Shown one piece after another: positions 13,572-25,609 of a stretch of 64,000 nt of DNA; position 1 is the stretch's first letter, and each line of letters starts with the position of its first letter. The stretch lies in contig CAJNYU010002142.1 of assembly GCA_905331475.1 (NCBI GenBank), forward strand, positions 248,001 through 312,000. Direction: 5' to 3'. The stretch is from Rotaria socialis. Its lineage: Eukaryota > Rotifera > Eurotatoria > Philodinida > Philodinidae. The notes beneath the pieces were generated by a model, which saw only the letters and a list, made by a program, of their open reading frames with translations, ran no database searches and was not told the origin of the DNA. A program made the translations under genes and the position numbers.

Positions 13572-13666
13572 TATATTTTCTTCGCGAAGTTTGTTTTCTT
13601 ATGTAAATAAAACGAGAGAAAAACAAAAATCGCGCTTGCCATTTTTATTTTCTGACAACCGAACTA

Positions 13667-14161
13667 ATGTCGATAAACTACTTTAAACATTCAGTTGGCG
13701 TTATACATCTGATTCGTTTTATTTGTTTAATTCTTCTATTAAGTTTAGCTGAACTAAAAATTTCTTCTTGTAGTTCATCTCTAAATGAATTTCTTGGTTT
13801 TAATCATTCGTCGATACTTTTTTATTATATTTTAATATGGATATCATTTTCATTTGAAATCTATTTTCTTATTAATCGTTTATTTGGTTTAGAAATTGTT
13901 CAAGCTAAAAAATCGACTTTTATCTTAAATGCATGTTTATCTTTTTCATATTTTCTTGCATCTTGTTTTACACTATACGCAATTCTTAATTATACACATG
14001 GGCATGTCATAACTCAACATGATTTCGGTGATCCAAAACTACGAATTATCATTATTACACATGACTGTAACATATTACGTTTAATCGGAATTATATTTGG
14101 TTTTCTAATTAGTATATTCTATTTCATTGCTACCATACTAATTTATAAATTAAAAGATTAA
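13667..14161 (+). CDS. Small four-span membrane protein, likely paralogue of the divergent neighbour
   Basis: Single open frame of 164 codons. It starts MSINYFKHSVGVIHLIRFIC, which matches the neighbour's start in pattern (Y-x-K, G-x-x-HL-x-R), and has four hydrophobic segments at about residues 13-33, 48-68, 82-103 and 133-158. The loop after the third span has HGHV and several charged residues. Termini are short and the protein ends in KLKD. I cannot assign a function; MARVEL-type vesicle or myelin-like tetraspans are the nearest fold guess. In the 5' direction only 95 bp separates it from the minus-strand gene, so the two probably share a promoter. Confidence 0.7.
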   Translation: MSINYFKHSVGVIHLIRFICLILLLSLAELKISSCSSSLNEFLGFNHSSILFYYILIWISFSFEIYFLINRLFGLEIVQAKKSTFILNACLSFSYFLASCFTLYAILNYTHGHVITQHDFGDPKLRIIIITHDCNILRLIGIIFGFLISIFYFIATILIYKLKD

Positions 14162-14239
14162 GAAAAAGAAATCAAAGATTTTTTTGTTTTAAATGGTCGC
14201 TTTTTTTTCTTCATATGACGAAACAGATATATTCAGAGA

Positions 14240-14291
14240 GACACACACACACGCACACACAAAGACATTATTATATATATATATATATATA
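14240..14291. repeat. (AC)n and (TA)n microsatellites
   Basis: AC repeats (14240-14260, with one ACGC variant) are followed by a TA run (14271-14291) between the tetraspan gene and the convergent gene at 14339. Confidence 0.9.
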
Positions 14292-14338
14292 CATGTACAC
14301 TGCGTGAGATATTTTCAAAACAGATTATGTTTGTTTTT

Positions 14339-14879
14339 TTATTTCATAGAATTAAGTTCATTGATAAATTCAAGTACTTGTGGTGAACGTGATGATCCAT
14401 GAGTACTATCGCGAAGTAAACAATCGATGAATGATAATGTCATTTCTAATTTACCAAATGTAATTTCAAAAACTGTATACGTAGCAAATAATGTACATAT
14501 AGCTGTTAATAAATCATTTAGTGGCCGATGAAACAATTGAACATAATCTAATTCAATATTGTAGGCTAATGAAGAAGGTTTTCCATCGAAAAATGCACGT
14601 GCTGGATGATCACCGCGAATTATTGGCCAGGGAGATTGAGCATCCTAAAAAAGAAAATAATGGTTTATTTCAAATGAAGTATTTTTCTCTTCTACATACT
14701 TTATCAGGTGAGATTAGTAAATATTGATATTCACCAAAATAACATGCAACAATTAATATAGCGAATGTATCGGCTAAGACTAAAATAAATTTATTAAAAG
14801 GTGATTTCCATAATAAATCCGTTGGGCATGAAACACTGAGCGAATTTTCCTCTTCGATAGATACACTGAGATAATCCAT
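14339..14879 (-). CDS. Two-exon membrane protein of unknown function
   Basis: Exon 1 runs from the ATG at 14879 to the donor GTATGT near 14704 (ending SPDK). Exon 2 starts near 14646 with DAQSPWPIIRGDHPARAFFD and ends at the TAA at 14341-14339; the acceptor TTTTTTAG is strong. The product is about 160 residues. It has an acidic N-terminus (VSIEEENSLSVS), one hydrophobic span (FILVLADTFAILIVACYFG), a conserved-looking polar loop, a second weaker hydrophobic stretch (LLTAICTLFATYTVFEI) and a polar tail. I do not recognise the family. The clean frame across the splice and the strong consensus sites make it a real gene. Confidence 0.68.
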
Positions 14880-15706
14880 ATAATAATATATTTTTTTTAC
14901 TATTTACTTTAGACGACGATCCTGATATTCAAAAAATCGTTTTTGCTTGCCAGTAATAAATTTTCACGAATTTCATTTTTTTTGTATCATCAGCATGACG
15001 AACAAGGATATCTATCTTTAGAAATTCAATACCTCGATAAGGAAACGTACTTGTCGGCTGAAATCCTTATTATATTCTAATGATTACGGAACCTATTCAT
15101 GAACTAAATTTTAACATTTAATTTTCTAGTCAATGCGTAAACATTCAATAAAGCATCTATACAATCGGCAACTTCTAGAAGTCTATTTTCGACAATATCA
15201 TCTCAATTGAGATAATAATCCGAGGCTTGATATTTTATAAGTTAGATGATTGTTTCTTTTTTTTTGTCGATTCAGCATCTATCGTTTCCTTCATCGCTGA
15301 TTTTTTTTTAAATATAAATAGTTTTCAGAGAAATACACATCTTTGAAGAAATTTCGTTGTAGCGAATCGTTCTTGTTTTTTTTCTTGAAAGCACATGTGT
15401 GACGATATCAAGCATGACGACGTCACACTTTTTATTGAAATTTCACTGTCATTAGATAAAAAGTGCACTTCGGTAATAACAACGTTACTTTCCGGAAGAT
15501 CAAACATCTTTACCTTAAATTGAATAGTAATCTAACATGCATTCTCAATTGAAATAAAGTTAGATGTCACTAAATAAGTATCCATCTCAAACACAACACT
15601 AACGAACTCAGGATTTTCAGATGATTTGAATGCATTCAGCATGAAATCGATTATCGAAGAAGCTACAACAAAGTATCAGAAACTTCATTTTCTAGTCTTA
15701 ACGAAA
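14880..15706. other. Intergenic, nothing recognised
   Basis: AT-rich. A 60-codon minus-strand frame (15325-15507) has no splice or domain support. A short inverted repeat (TGTGACG..CGTCACA) with a CRE-like GACGTCA core sits at about 15398-15427, but its role is unknown. Confidence 0.4.
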
Positions 15707-18470
15707 CTATCTTATAGACTCGAATGAAAATTTCATGGTCGATTTACTTTGTTCTAATTGTGGTCGTTGAGAAAGAATAGTATGATATGAATGAAGAATA
15801 TCTGGTGCACAACCAGTTTCCTTTGCAAGACGTATAATTGGTTTTGATATTGAGCGAAGTTTATGTATTAATACAGTTTGAATAGGAATATTTGTTTGCA
15901 TATGAAAATCAGCAAGTAACTAAAAGTAAAAATATTTCCTTCAAAAAACCAAGAAAAATTAATCAAAACAAAGAAACATACACATGAATGTAATTGTAAT
16001 GCTGGATATTCTACAAGAATTTCATTTGTATTATGTGTTTTAACAAAATCTCGACGAATTTCAAATGTTTCTTTAAAATAATCCGATATAAGAGATATAT
16101 CAGGATCATTTGTTGTCGCTAGTGTTTCTTTCATAGCTACTATACAAGTGCGTAAACGTTTCAATTCGCCTTCATCTAATTCATCATTATTCTCACTGGT
16201 TTGATCCTTAAAATGAAACAAAAAGCGTTTTCTTAAAGAAATATATTTGAAAATAGTAATCATCATACCATATCTTTTCCATTGGGATTTCTCGGCATTT
16301 CACCTGATTCGTAATGTCCTTCATCAGAATCAACTTCAAAATCGTGTCTTGATCGTTTTTGCCCACCGGATGTTTGTGCTAATTTTTCTTCGCCCATTTC
16401 TTCGTCACCGGACATTCTATCGAATCCATTCTCACCACCCATCGTTTGGGCTACATCAACATATGATGTTACTGTACGACGACCACGTTTAAATTTTCCT
16501 TTGATACCATCAATCCATGCACCCTATTCAAGAAAGTGATTTAAGATATTGTTGTTTTTTTTGTCTTTTATGCACTTACAAAATTACTTACCTCGCCACC
16601 TTCTGTTGAAGATTCAAGAAATGGATAAGCTTTGACAAGTGCTGACGCGACTGTTTTGTACTGTCGAGCATTAGGATACCTAAAAAGAGAAATTCGGTCA
16701 CATGAACGATTTTTCAAGTGTACAATAACATTTGTAGTATGGCAATAGAAAGGCTATGATTATTACAATGCCAAAAAAATGAAATTTTGATGTTGTTCCT
16801 GTCAGACTTAGTTGGAAATCTGATGAAACTATTTTCTTCACAAATAAGATTAGAATGATACCGTTCGTCGGTAGAGAAAAGATATTAATAGTCATATGTC
16901 ACAATGTCGAACGAGACTTCATAACATCTATTCTCATATCTTTCCATCAGTGAGAAATCCAATTAAGAGATAAATAATGCGAGAACCTAGTCCAATGAGA
17001 AACTGCCTTTTGAAAAGAATGGTTTCTAGTCTTCAAGATTCTATTGATATTAGAAGAAGGAAAAACATTATTTACCAACTGAAAACTGATTAATCTACAT
17101 TCTATTTTAATTTGCGGAAAGTATCAAATTTGTTTCAAAAGAAGAATTACGGCATTCAATTTGATTCGATCACTCTTCTCAAAGATTTTCGATTCAACTT
17201 AAGTACACAAATATTTCAATCGACATGATATTCATTAGTTTTTTCTCAAAAGCTCCATTTTAAATATTAACATCTCCGGAGAAGCCATCCGACATTGCCT
17301 ATAATGAACTTGTACATGAAAAATTCTGAGTGTAAAAATCGATTCGAAGATGATCTCAAGAGAAACAAGCTTCCGAGTTTTCTCTATATTGCTTCAAGAT
17401 TAATCACTTGCTTATTCTATGTATAGTACTGTTGGAAACTATGTAAGACACGATAGAGGTCAATATAAATTCGATAAATTACTCAATGAAGATATGCAAA
17501 TAGCTTTATCCGTATGATAAAAAAAAAGAAATCGCGAGATAATAATATCGTATTTATTTTCTTACATACCAAAGATTATATGTACGCGTAAGATCATCAT
17601 AAATAGATGATATTAATAAATTTCTGTAATAAGTGCGTAGTTTAAAAGCACTTGCATCTTGTGAAGCAAGTGCTAAACGAAGTGTTTCAGCAAATTGCGG
17701 TAATTTATATACATGAGGAAATGTATGTTTTGTATCGTTTTCATTTGAATTTAAACTTATATTTCCATTTGATTGAGTACTAAAATTTAGAAATTTAATA
17801 AAAATTTCCTTCTAAAATAGATTCTTTTTTTTATGTACTTGAGTGATTGATTTGGAAAATATTTTGGTTCACGTTTAAGTGTTTTTAATGGTGGTCCTTT
17901 GGAAATATTTGAACGTTCAGAATAGATAACTTTTGACGGATTATGATGTTGGCCATTTGTGGTTTGTGGCGAATTTGAATTTGATGAGTGACTATGTCCA
18001 TTATCAAATGATGATGATGCTCTAACATGAGCAGCTATCTGCTGTGCTGCTGTTGATCGTCCATTTGTTAATGCAGGTGACGATGAAATAGTTTTCTTTG
18101 AATTAAAATCACCTGTATTTTTTTGTTTGAGTGCTTGTAATAAATCAAGAAATTGAACTTCAAGTTTTATGGTTGGAAATAAACGAGCAACCATGGATTC
18201 ACTAAGTTTGAGCAGTATAGGACCGTCAATTTCATTATCTAAATAGAAGAAAAAAAATTAAGCATAATAAGTAATTAATTTGCTATAGAAATACCTCGGA
18301 AGACTTTTTCGAATGCACCTAAATTTGATTCATGAAGCCAAGCAATAACAGCATCAGCATTCCACTGTGAAACAAATGATTTCTAAAGTTTCATATGTGA
18401 TAACAAATGAGAAATGAAATAAACACAAAATAGAAAATCTTTTTACCGTTGAAATTGATGCTGAATCCAT
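15707..18470 (-). CDS. SAM-domain protein, SAMD3-like
   Basis: The start at 18470-18468 gives MDSASISTW, with the first intron falling between T and W. A SAM domain fills the first 70 residues (NADAVIAWLHESNLGAFEKVF, DNEIDGPILLKLSESMVARLFPTIKLEVQFLDLLQAL). A Ser/Asn/His-rich linker (18120-17840) follows. Then comes the invertebrate SAMD3-like region: RTYNLW, then YPNARQYKTVASALVKAYPFL, then GAWIDGIKGKFKRGRR, and the C-terminal EILVEYPALQLHSC and LLADFHMQTNIPIQTVLIHKL. Stop TAG at 15709-15707. The family has SAM-mediated oligomerisation but no settled biochemical function. One intron (about 17563-16683, roughly 880 bp) is much longer than the others. The linker before the YPNARQY block contains a short KRSRHDF basic patch further on, which could be a nuclear signal; that is inference. 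Confidence 0.82.
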
Positions 18471-21398
18471 GACTGGTCAGTAGAAGAAGGTCAACACATA
18501 AGAATGAATACACAATTCAACGTTCTGAAAAAAAGATTTATGTATGACCGTCTGAAATTTTTTCTTGTTCAAGGAAAAAGAAGAAGAAGAAGGAAGACAT
18601 ACAATTCGGACGGACGATTAATATGTGCATACGTGTACAATATAATCTTTTTTCTCTCTTGATGGACTAATACCGATATGAGTGACGAAGGAACGATGTT
18701 TCTTTCTTTTCCATTCGTCCGTTTGCTTCTCAGTGAGTCCAATTTCTCTTGCTGTCCTATTTTGCGGTTGTTGAAGAACAAAAAATTTCAGAATAATGCA
18801 AAGGGCAAGCACATGAAATGTAGAGATATATATGTATCAATTGACTTTTACCAAAAGATAAAAGTCAGGTAACACAAATGTTTCAGTTCTCAATATTTTT
18901 GGTACTTTCGTTCTCAAAAAATTGCATTGCTTACTAAAAACTTTGTCTTTCTTTTATTTTTCTTCTACTTGCTACACCACATTATACAAAACGCAGTCAT
19001 ATAGAGCAACGTGATATAAATACGTTCTTTTTCTCGTTCGTTCTGTTTTTACTCCCTTGCCGGTTCTTTTTGATCGGCACTACGCTATTGAAGAGAAGTG
19101 CGTGCATTACAGAATTGCACTCAATGAAACTGGATTTCAGAACTACCATAGATGTATATACGTACTTAGTTTTTTCTTTGCCGTGAACAATACTTGAATG
19201 TAGTGGAAAATAAAAAACCTATTTACCTATTAAAATCGTTCCGACTGAGAGACTACAGTTAACGTGTATAGTTACCATTGTCATGCCTTCCGTTTTTGAC
19301 TGTTTACGCCTTACTTGCCAAAATTAATGTATGCAGGCTAGATAAAAGAAGAAAAAAAAGAAGGGCACCCCATAAATCATTTTTCTTTTGCAATTTTTTT
19401 TTCTTGCGCTCTGTCTTATTGTTGTCATCCAAAAACCGGTTTTTGCGTCTCGTTCTTTTCTCTCGCTCGTCTCTTCAGATCATATCGCGCACAAGCATTT
19501 GCTCACGCATTCGTCCTATGCGTAAAGTTCATCACTCAACTTCTCTTCTCAACATAACGACTGATAGAATGCCGAAAAATCCAAAGCATGCGAGGGTCTC
19601 TTTCGTGTTCTTCTATACCTTCATAACTACTATGTGAGTGTGTGTTTGCGTGCTGTGAGACTTGGTATTGGCGATGACGAGGACGTTAATGAAGAAGAAA
19701 AAAGGAGAACTCTCAACTCCATCGTCAACGACGAACAAAATCTTCTGGATGTCGCCGTCGAGCACAGCGTAAGAGAAAATGAAGAGAAAGAATTTTGTGC
19801 TGTGGCAAAGCATTGAATAGTGCGTAAAGGGATTCTGCGCCGATCACTTCTCTCTCTCTCTCTCTCTTTATTGCTACCAGAATTTCACTACATATAGAAC
19901 AACAACAGCAATAAGAGAAATATGAAGAATTCGTAGTTGAACCTTTTGTCCGTTCGTCTTTCTATCCATTCTCTGCAATGCTCCTGTTGTGCACGCATAT
20001 CTCTATATCTATATCTCTATATGCATATGTATTCTTTTTCTCTCTCGCGCTCTTCGATGCATACACCCATAATATTGATTGAAAGGTTGTTCAGAGGTCA
20101 ATTTCGCTCTCACACATTCTTTTTACATTCATCACCGACATGGAAAGATCAAAACTTCTTGCCAAAAAACATAGAAACAAACAATCATTGTTTGAAAATT
20201 TATGGATTTGTGTGTTTGTTTTTTCTCGTGTTATAAAGCGATAAAAATAGAATAGAAACAAGATATGATGATGAAACGGAATTTTTTAAAAATAACTAAC
20301 AGCAAAGGATACAAAAAGAAAACGAAGAGAAATAATGAAGTTAATAGTAATGTAAAGTAGTTATCATGAAGCGGTGCGTGTTTTTCGTCCTCTTCAATGC
20401 CAAGTGACTCAACATATCAACAGCTGATTTTTCTATGAATGATAAAAAAAAGAAAGAATGCATTAGTAAAATTTGTTTTTCTTTCTTCGATCAGTGAATT
20501 TAGAAAAGAAACTAACAAGTCAAGATGCATTTTAAGTATACCATTAAATTATGAAGGAAACTTGCACGCGCTATTAACCTTGCCAAATAGAAATAGTAAA
20601 AGTAAAATTTCAAGATTGAGAAAAAAAGGAGGTGGAGTTGAATAAGATTGATACATTTTCAATGCTTCGCTTTTATACTTGATAGAAAGTACTCAGATAG
20701 AAAAAAAATCAATGAAGTTTACATAGGCACATTTAAGATTCAGAGGAAAAAATTTAACAAGTTATTTTTATTTTTGAAAAAAACAAGAGCTAAATTGTTT
20801 TTGTACTAATAAAGATAAAATACAATTGTGAATGTTTGATTGATGATTATTATTTTAGTTATTTTAATCTATCTTGTTATCAAATTACTAAAGAATAACA
20901 TATGGAATTGCATATGAAAAACCGTTGTAATTTAAGACTATCTAACGAAAGAAATCCTTCAACTGATTAATCGCTTTGGAGTCAAGAGTCTTGACTCAAA
21001 ATCTTATGCATTACGTTGATTCTAATGATAGTATGAATCCTTGGGAAATGGTTTAGAGCTTTAGCTTCTTGTAAAAATACTGTAGTATTATGGTTTTTCT
21101 CCAAACAATGTAGTGTTTTCTCTTGAGAGCCCGAATAAAACTCATTTACATACAGAAAGACCATAATCAAAATAGTTTATGATAAAAGTTTGAAATATTT
21201 TGATTTGTTTCTATGCTAATCTAAGAATATCCGATCGGTCAGTGTAGAAAACATACTTTTGTTTTTAATTATAGTTCAAACTTACTTAAATTTTTTTCTT
21301 TTCCAAGTTTTAAACTATAGTCTGAGGACTAGTTTTCTTGGGAGATAAGTACAGCATTCTATTTAAAACAAAACTCCGTATCAATCCAACAATGATTA
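18471..21398. other. Large intergenic region upstream of the SAM-domain gene
   Basis: About 2.9 kb. Several 60-120 codon frames on both strands overlap one another and read as low-complexity Arg/Lys/Phe/Ser, not as genes. The stretch 19270-20230 is pyrimidine-rich and less AT-rich than its surroundings and may contain a transcript leader or enhancer. I see no RNA gene. Confidence 0.4.
19848..19867. repeat. (TC)n microsatellite
   Basis: An uninterrupted TC run of about ten units, 1.4 kb upstream of the SAM-domain gene. Confidence 0.95.
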
Positions 21399-21959
21399 GA
21401 TGCGTTCCAAGAATATCCCCGGAAACTCGATTAAGTGCTAGGGAACCAAACCTAGCAGATATAACAGATATAGAGATATACAGCATATACAGCATATAGG
21501 GAGTCTAGGAGGCCTAGGGGATATAGGAGATATAGAAGTTATAGAAGTTATAGGAGATATAGAAGATATAGGAGATATAGGAGATATAGAAGATATAGGA
21601 GATATAAAAGTTATAGGAGATATAGAAGTTATAGGAGATTGATAAGCAACGAGCAATGCTCAAAAAATAAATATTGATAAGCAACGAGCAAGATTCAACA
21701 AATAAATATTAATATCAGTAATATCTCTGAAAGAAAATTTTATTTTAGTTGAGTTATAATTAAATAAAATTACGAGATGACAAAAAAAAATTCTCTTATA
21801 ACTCCTATATCTCCTATAATTCCTATATATCCTATATCCCCTAGACCTCCTAAACCCCTTATATGCGGTACATGTTGTATATCTATATATCTGTTATATC
21901 TGCTAGATTTGTTTTCCTAGTACTTAATCGAGTTTCCGGGGATATTCCCCGAACGCATC
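21399..21959. mobile_element. Fold-back element with GGAGATATA-type minisatellite arms
   Basis: Two long inverted arms face each other. The left arm begins GATGCGTTC at 21399; the right arm ends GAACGCATC at 21959. Reading inward, both continue through AATATCCCCGGAAACTCGAT, a CTAG-rich patch, TCTAGCAGATATAACAGATA (left CCTAGCAG), and a GGATATAGGAGATATA tract. The left arm expands that tract into about a dozen 9-bp units (21511-21640). The centre (21641-21795) has a twofold repeat of ATTGATAAGCAACGAGCAA. No open reading frame of transposase type is present, so it is non-autonomous. Flanks are AT-rich and no target-site duplication is clear. Confidence 0.8.
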
Positions 21960-23637
21960 ATATGCCAACAATACACTTATAATATTAATATTTTACGCGT
22001 AATCAAGGTCTGTATTACGAATATATTACCATTTCAATAACTTCTTGAGTCCAATCAAAGCTAAAATTTCCAGTTTGGCAAGTCATTTTATGGTACGATA
22101 GTGCTCACTGATTATCTATAAAATGAATTGATCTGGCATCCCACCAAGCATTTTAGAAAAAAAGAGGAAAAAAGGATAATTAGTTTCAAGAAAAAGAGGA
22201 TCTTTTTTCAGCTTTTGACCCTACAAGAAATATTCGCACTGGAGCAAAAATGGCATGCAGTCGACAACCTATCTGTTCTATTTAATGTCTACTTAGAAAG
22301 ATGCATTGTGAACAGACTTCAACGCCCATAAAATTTCAGTTTGTGATACCTGATTATCGAATAACAAAGGTTTATTAGAATCAACTAGTTGAATAGTATG
22401 TGTAGACGACGTGGAAGATGTTGCCGATATTGAAAAGGTAAGTTGTGAATTATTCTTCAGAGCATTTAAATTATTTTTGAGTTTTTCATTTTGCATGTGC
22501 TGTTCAACAGCATTCCAGCCTATGCTAGAACAGTCCAGATCACTAGTATGACATACTGTATAAATAAATGTTGTTTCCGATGAGCTTTGCTTCAGTCACG
22601 TTTTTACTGAATTTCCGTTACTATCCAATTTATTTAATCATGATTGATTGAATTTTTGTTTTATAGTCAGACATTTAATAAATATAGGTGAAAGTGACGC
22701 AAATGTTACAATGTCATTATATATACATATTTGTGTCGCCTATTCAACACAACGGGCGTCTTTTCCCACCACTAAACATTATCTTTCCTTTTTGTCATTT
22801 CACTGTCTTATAAATACAGAAGAGTCATCACGTTGTATGATCTTTTATAGTCATCTGATATTTTCTTTTAAGCTATAATTAGTGTTCACTATACAGAACT
22901 TCATTTCCCCAAAAATTGCTTTGTCAAACCATGAGATGTCCAGGACCAGGACACGGACGTGTGCATTATAGGAGGTTTTACTGTAGTTACATTTATAGTA
23001 CTCATAGACCTATCATCATGTCGCGACAGAAAAGAGCAATAAGAAGCGAATTGATGTCAATAACGATGCATGAAGCGAATGATGGTGACAAACGCATCAA
23101 TATTAAGTATTTTTCTTTTAACTTTAATTTTTCAGAAAAAAAGAGAAAAAAGAGGAGGTTTTGGAAGAAAAGAGGAAAAGAGGAGGAATGGAATGTCAGG
23201 AATTGACATGTATTTTATGACATCCAGATAGATAGTCTAAATAATACTGTTTTGACCACTAAGTTTTTATACCTAGATTTTTGATGACACTGAGAGTTTA
23301 ATTTGAAAGTTTCATAGCTCTTTGTTTTTTCATGAAGATAAGAATCCTTACTTGATCACGATAAGACAAAGTGATAACTCGTAACTCATCTAGAAACTCG
23401 ATGTTAGCTTTTTGAAAATATCTTTTGTAATACAGTAATACAACTATGATGAATTAGCAAAAATTGATTCTCATTTCTATGAAACAATTCATTTGTAAAA
23501 CTAACTAAGAATGATTTAGCTATTTTCATTTATTACATTTATCGATTTTTCACTCAGATGAAATCCAATATCGTGAAGATAAAAATAGTGTTAATTTGAG
23601 AAGCATAAGATGCTTTCCAATTTAAAATAAGAGTACC
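21960..23637. other. Intergenic with one transposon-derived fragment
   Basis: Apart from the BED-family scrap at 22293-22496, nothing is supported. A Lys/Arg-rich frame near 23100-23206 is an AAG/AGG low-complexity tract. Confidence 0.4.
22293..22496 (-). pseudogene. Fragment of a BED-zinc-finger/hAT-type transposon-derived protein
   Basis: A 67-codon stretch with a Ser/Thr-rich linker followed by QVSQTEILWALKSVHNASF. The pattern AEILWALK-x-V is typical of the segment right after the zinc finger in BED-type transposon-derived proteins of invertebrates. No finger precedes it and no dimerisation domain follows, so this is a remnant. It would fit C-terminal to the scrap at 49767-49905. Assignment rests on one remembered motif. 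Confidence 0.4.
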
Positions 23638-24240
23638 TACACTGTAAAAAAAACCGTAGAATACTTAACGAAAAAAGGGTTTATGAAAGTGCAACGTGTA
23701 GCAAACCATTTTAAACCGTTTATCAACGAGTCATAAACCCTGTTATAAACCCTCTAAAAAGGGTTTAACACGGAGTTTATTAACGTTAAATATTCTTTCT
23801 GGAAGGTTTATTGAAGGGTTGATCAAATTCATAAATCCTTAAAGGAATTGCGACACGTTGCACTTTCATAAGCCCCTGAAAATGGTTGATAATTTACATA
23901 AAGCGTTCTCATATACCCTTCGAAACTCACTCTAACAAGGGTTGATTAAAATACTATACACATGAGCCCCTCTCAGAGATGCTATTGAAAAGCGTTTATG
24001 AGCATCATGAATGGTCGACAGCGTTTGTGAAAGGGTATACTAAACCGATTATCGACCTCATCAACTGCCTCAAGGATTTATGATAAGGTTTATGACGACG
24101 ATTATGGGCCTCATCAACTGCCTCAAGGGTTTATGATAAGGTTTATGAAACCGATTGTTAACCCCATAAACTACCTCAAGGGTTTATGATAAGGTTTATG
24201 AAGGCGATTATGGACCTCCGGTATCGTTTTCAGGGAGAAT
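23638..24240. repeat. TIR-like end plus GGGTTTAT-saturated repeat block
   Basis: Begins with TACACTGTAAAAAAAACCG, close to the end of the element at 25227. The interior is filled with GGGTTTA/TAAACCC in both orientations (for example 23677-23830), then a direct tandem repeat at 24059-24218: three copies of a 53-54 bp unit containing CTCAAGGGTTTATGATAAGG. I cannot find a matching right end, so the right border is approximate. It has no coding capacity. Confidence 0.65.
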
Positions 24241-25226
24241 ATTACGATAAATAGAGTGATTCAAGAGTACAATGAACTACTTCCAGGGGTCGGAGAAAAG
24301 CTGAATACTTTGTTTTTTCACCTTGGTTGATGATAGACAAATGTCTACGAAGAGAGATATGCTGAATAATTTGTAGTTTTTATAACTATACGTATCTAAC
24401 ACTCGCTATCTGTGGCATTTTCTAATAATTAACAAGAGGATGGTAGACTACCCGAGACTGGAAGAAACCATCTCCGTTATTTTCTCTACGTTTTGAGCTT
24501 CATATTTGTTGAAACTCTTATGCGATCTTGTCTTAGAATCCAATACTCACTCAGTGAGAAACGAGCGAAACTAGAAAACCTGAAAATAATTCGATCGAGA
24601 ATCAAAATCTAGCATGACCACGGAAGATAAAAATCAAGATGATTAAAAGGAATCGTAGGGATCTCTTTCTAGCAGCGCCTAATCAATACAAACAGGATAG
24701 CTAAATTAACATAAAATTGAGTGAGTAACCTGGAGGAATGATTTTAAGTGGTTACTACAGATGAATTCTCTGTGATGTCACAGGAAAAATTTTACTCACT
24801 TCTATTGACGTTGGCCGCTTGCGATATTCTCACATAAGGTATTAAGCAAATACCATTTGTAATTCAGCACATTCTTTATTTACTTTGAAGACTTTGTTTG
24901 ATGAAACCTAAACATAAAAGCATGAGTTGTTAATAGATGACGATTTTCTCTTAAAACAACTCTGATTAAATTGAAAACTTACTAGAAATCAGTACATTGC
25001 AGCTACCAATTGACAACAATCGCTGACATGCTTTGTGAAACGCATTGGAAAGTTCAAAATAACTGTCATTCAACCATATGTGAAACCTTTCTATTGAATC
25101 CATGATCGTAATTTCATTAATTGATAAAAGAGATCAAATCCAAAGATCTAAAAGAAAAATTATTAAAAAGTGAGCAAGAATCGAATATTAATAACATATT
25201 ATAAAGCACTCAAGTTATCAAGTATC
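24241..25226. other. Intergenic, nothing recognised
   Basis: AT-rich unique-looking sequence between two repeat elements. No open frame, RNA gene or repeat that I can support. Confidence 0.4.
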
Positions 25227-25321
25227 TACACTCTAAAAAAATCGGTACTCTACCGAACCTTAATAGTTTCGCATTTCTCCACCGAACGATTTTAAGTTTC
25301 GTAGAGTGGAAAACGTTCCGT

Positions 25322-25609
25322 CCCAGGTCGAACAGCACGGTCCGTATACGGCCATTGGCGGTTACTTTACGACTATTTTACGGGAGAAATTTTGCCGTAA
25401 TATCTGGCGCAGTAATACGGGCCGTATTATCATGAGTACGGAGCACAAACAGGCGTAAACCATGAAAATTCAGTCCCGTTTACGGTGCCGTATTACTGTG
25501 TCAGGTATTACGGGCAAATACAGCCTATTTACTGCCGTAAAGATACCGTTTTGACATCGTTTACCGTCGACAAACAGACCGTAAACGAGTCCGTTTTGAT
25601 CAACCTGGG
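25322..25609. mobile_element. 288-bp MITE, CCCAGGTCGAACA family, TACGG-rich core
   Basis: Left end CCCAGGTCGAACAG, right end inverse CCCAGGTTGATCA with a few mismatches; about 19 bp of TIR. The interior is markedly more GC-rich than the surroundings and carries TACGG/CCGTA more than a dozen times in both orientations. It lies within the larger element at 25227-27474. The same TIR and almost the same length recur at 29457-29743. Confidence 0.75.

Noticed and set aside
15398..15427. CRE-like palindrome TGTGACG..CGTCACA
   Set aside because: A single short inverted repeat far from any located promoter; expected by chance often enough that I do not call it a site.
19278..20236. Several 60-119 codon frames on both strands
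   Set aside because: They overlap one another, lack splice context and domains, and follow from the pyrimidine-rich composition.
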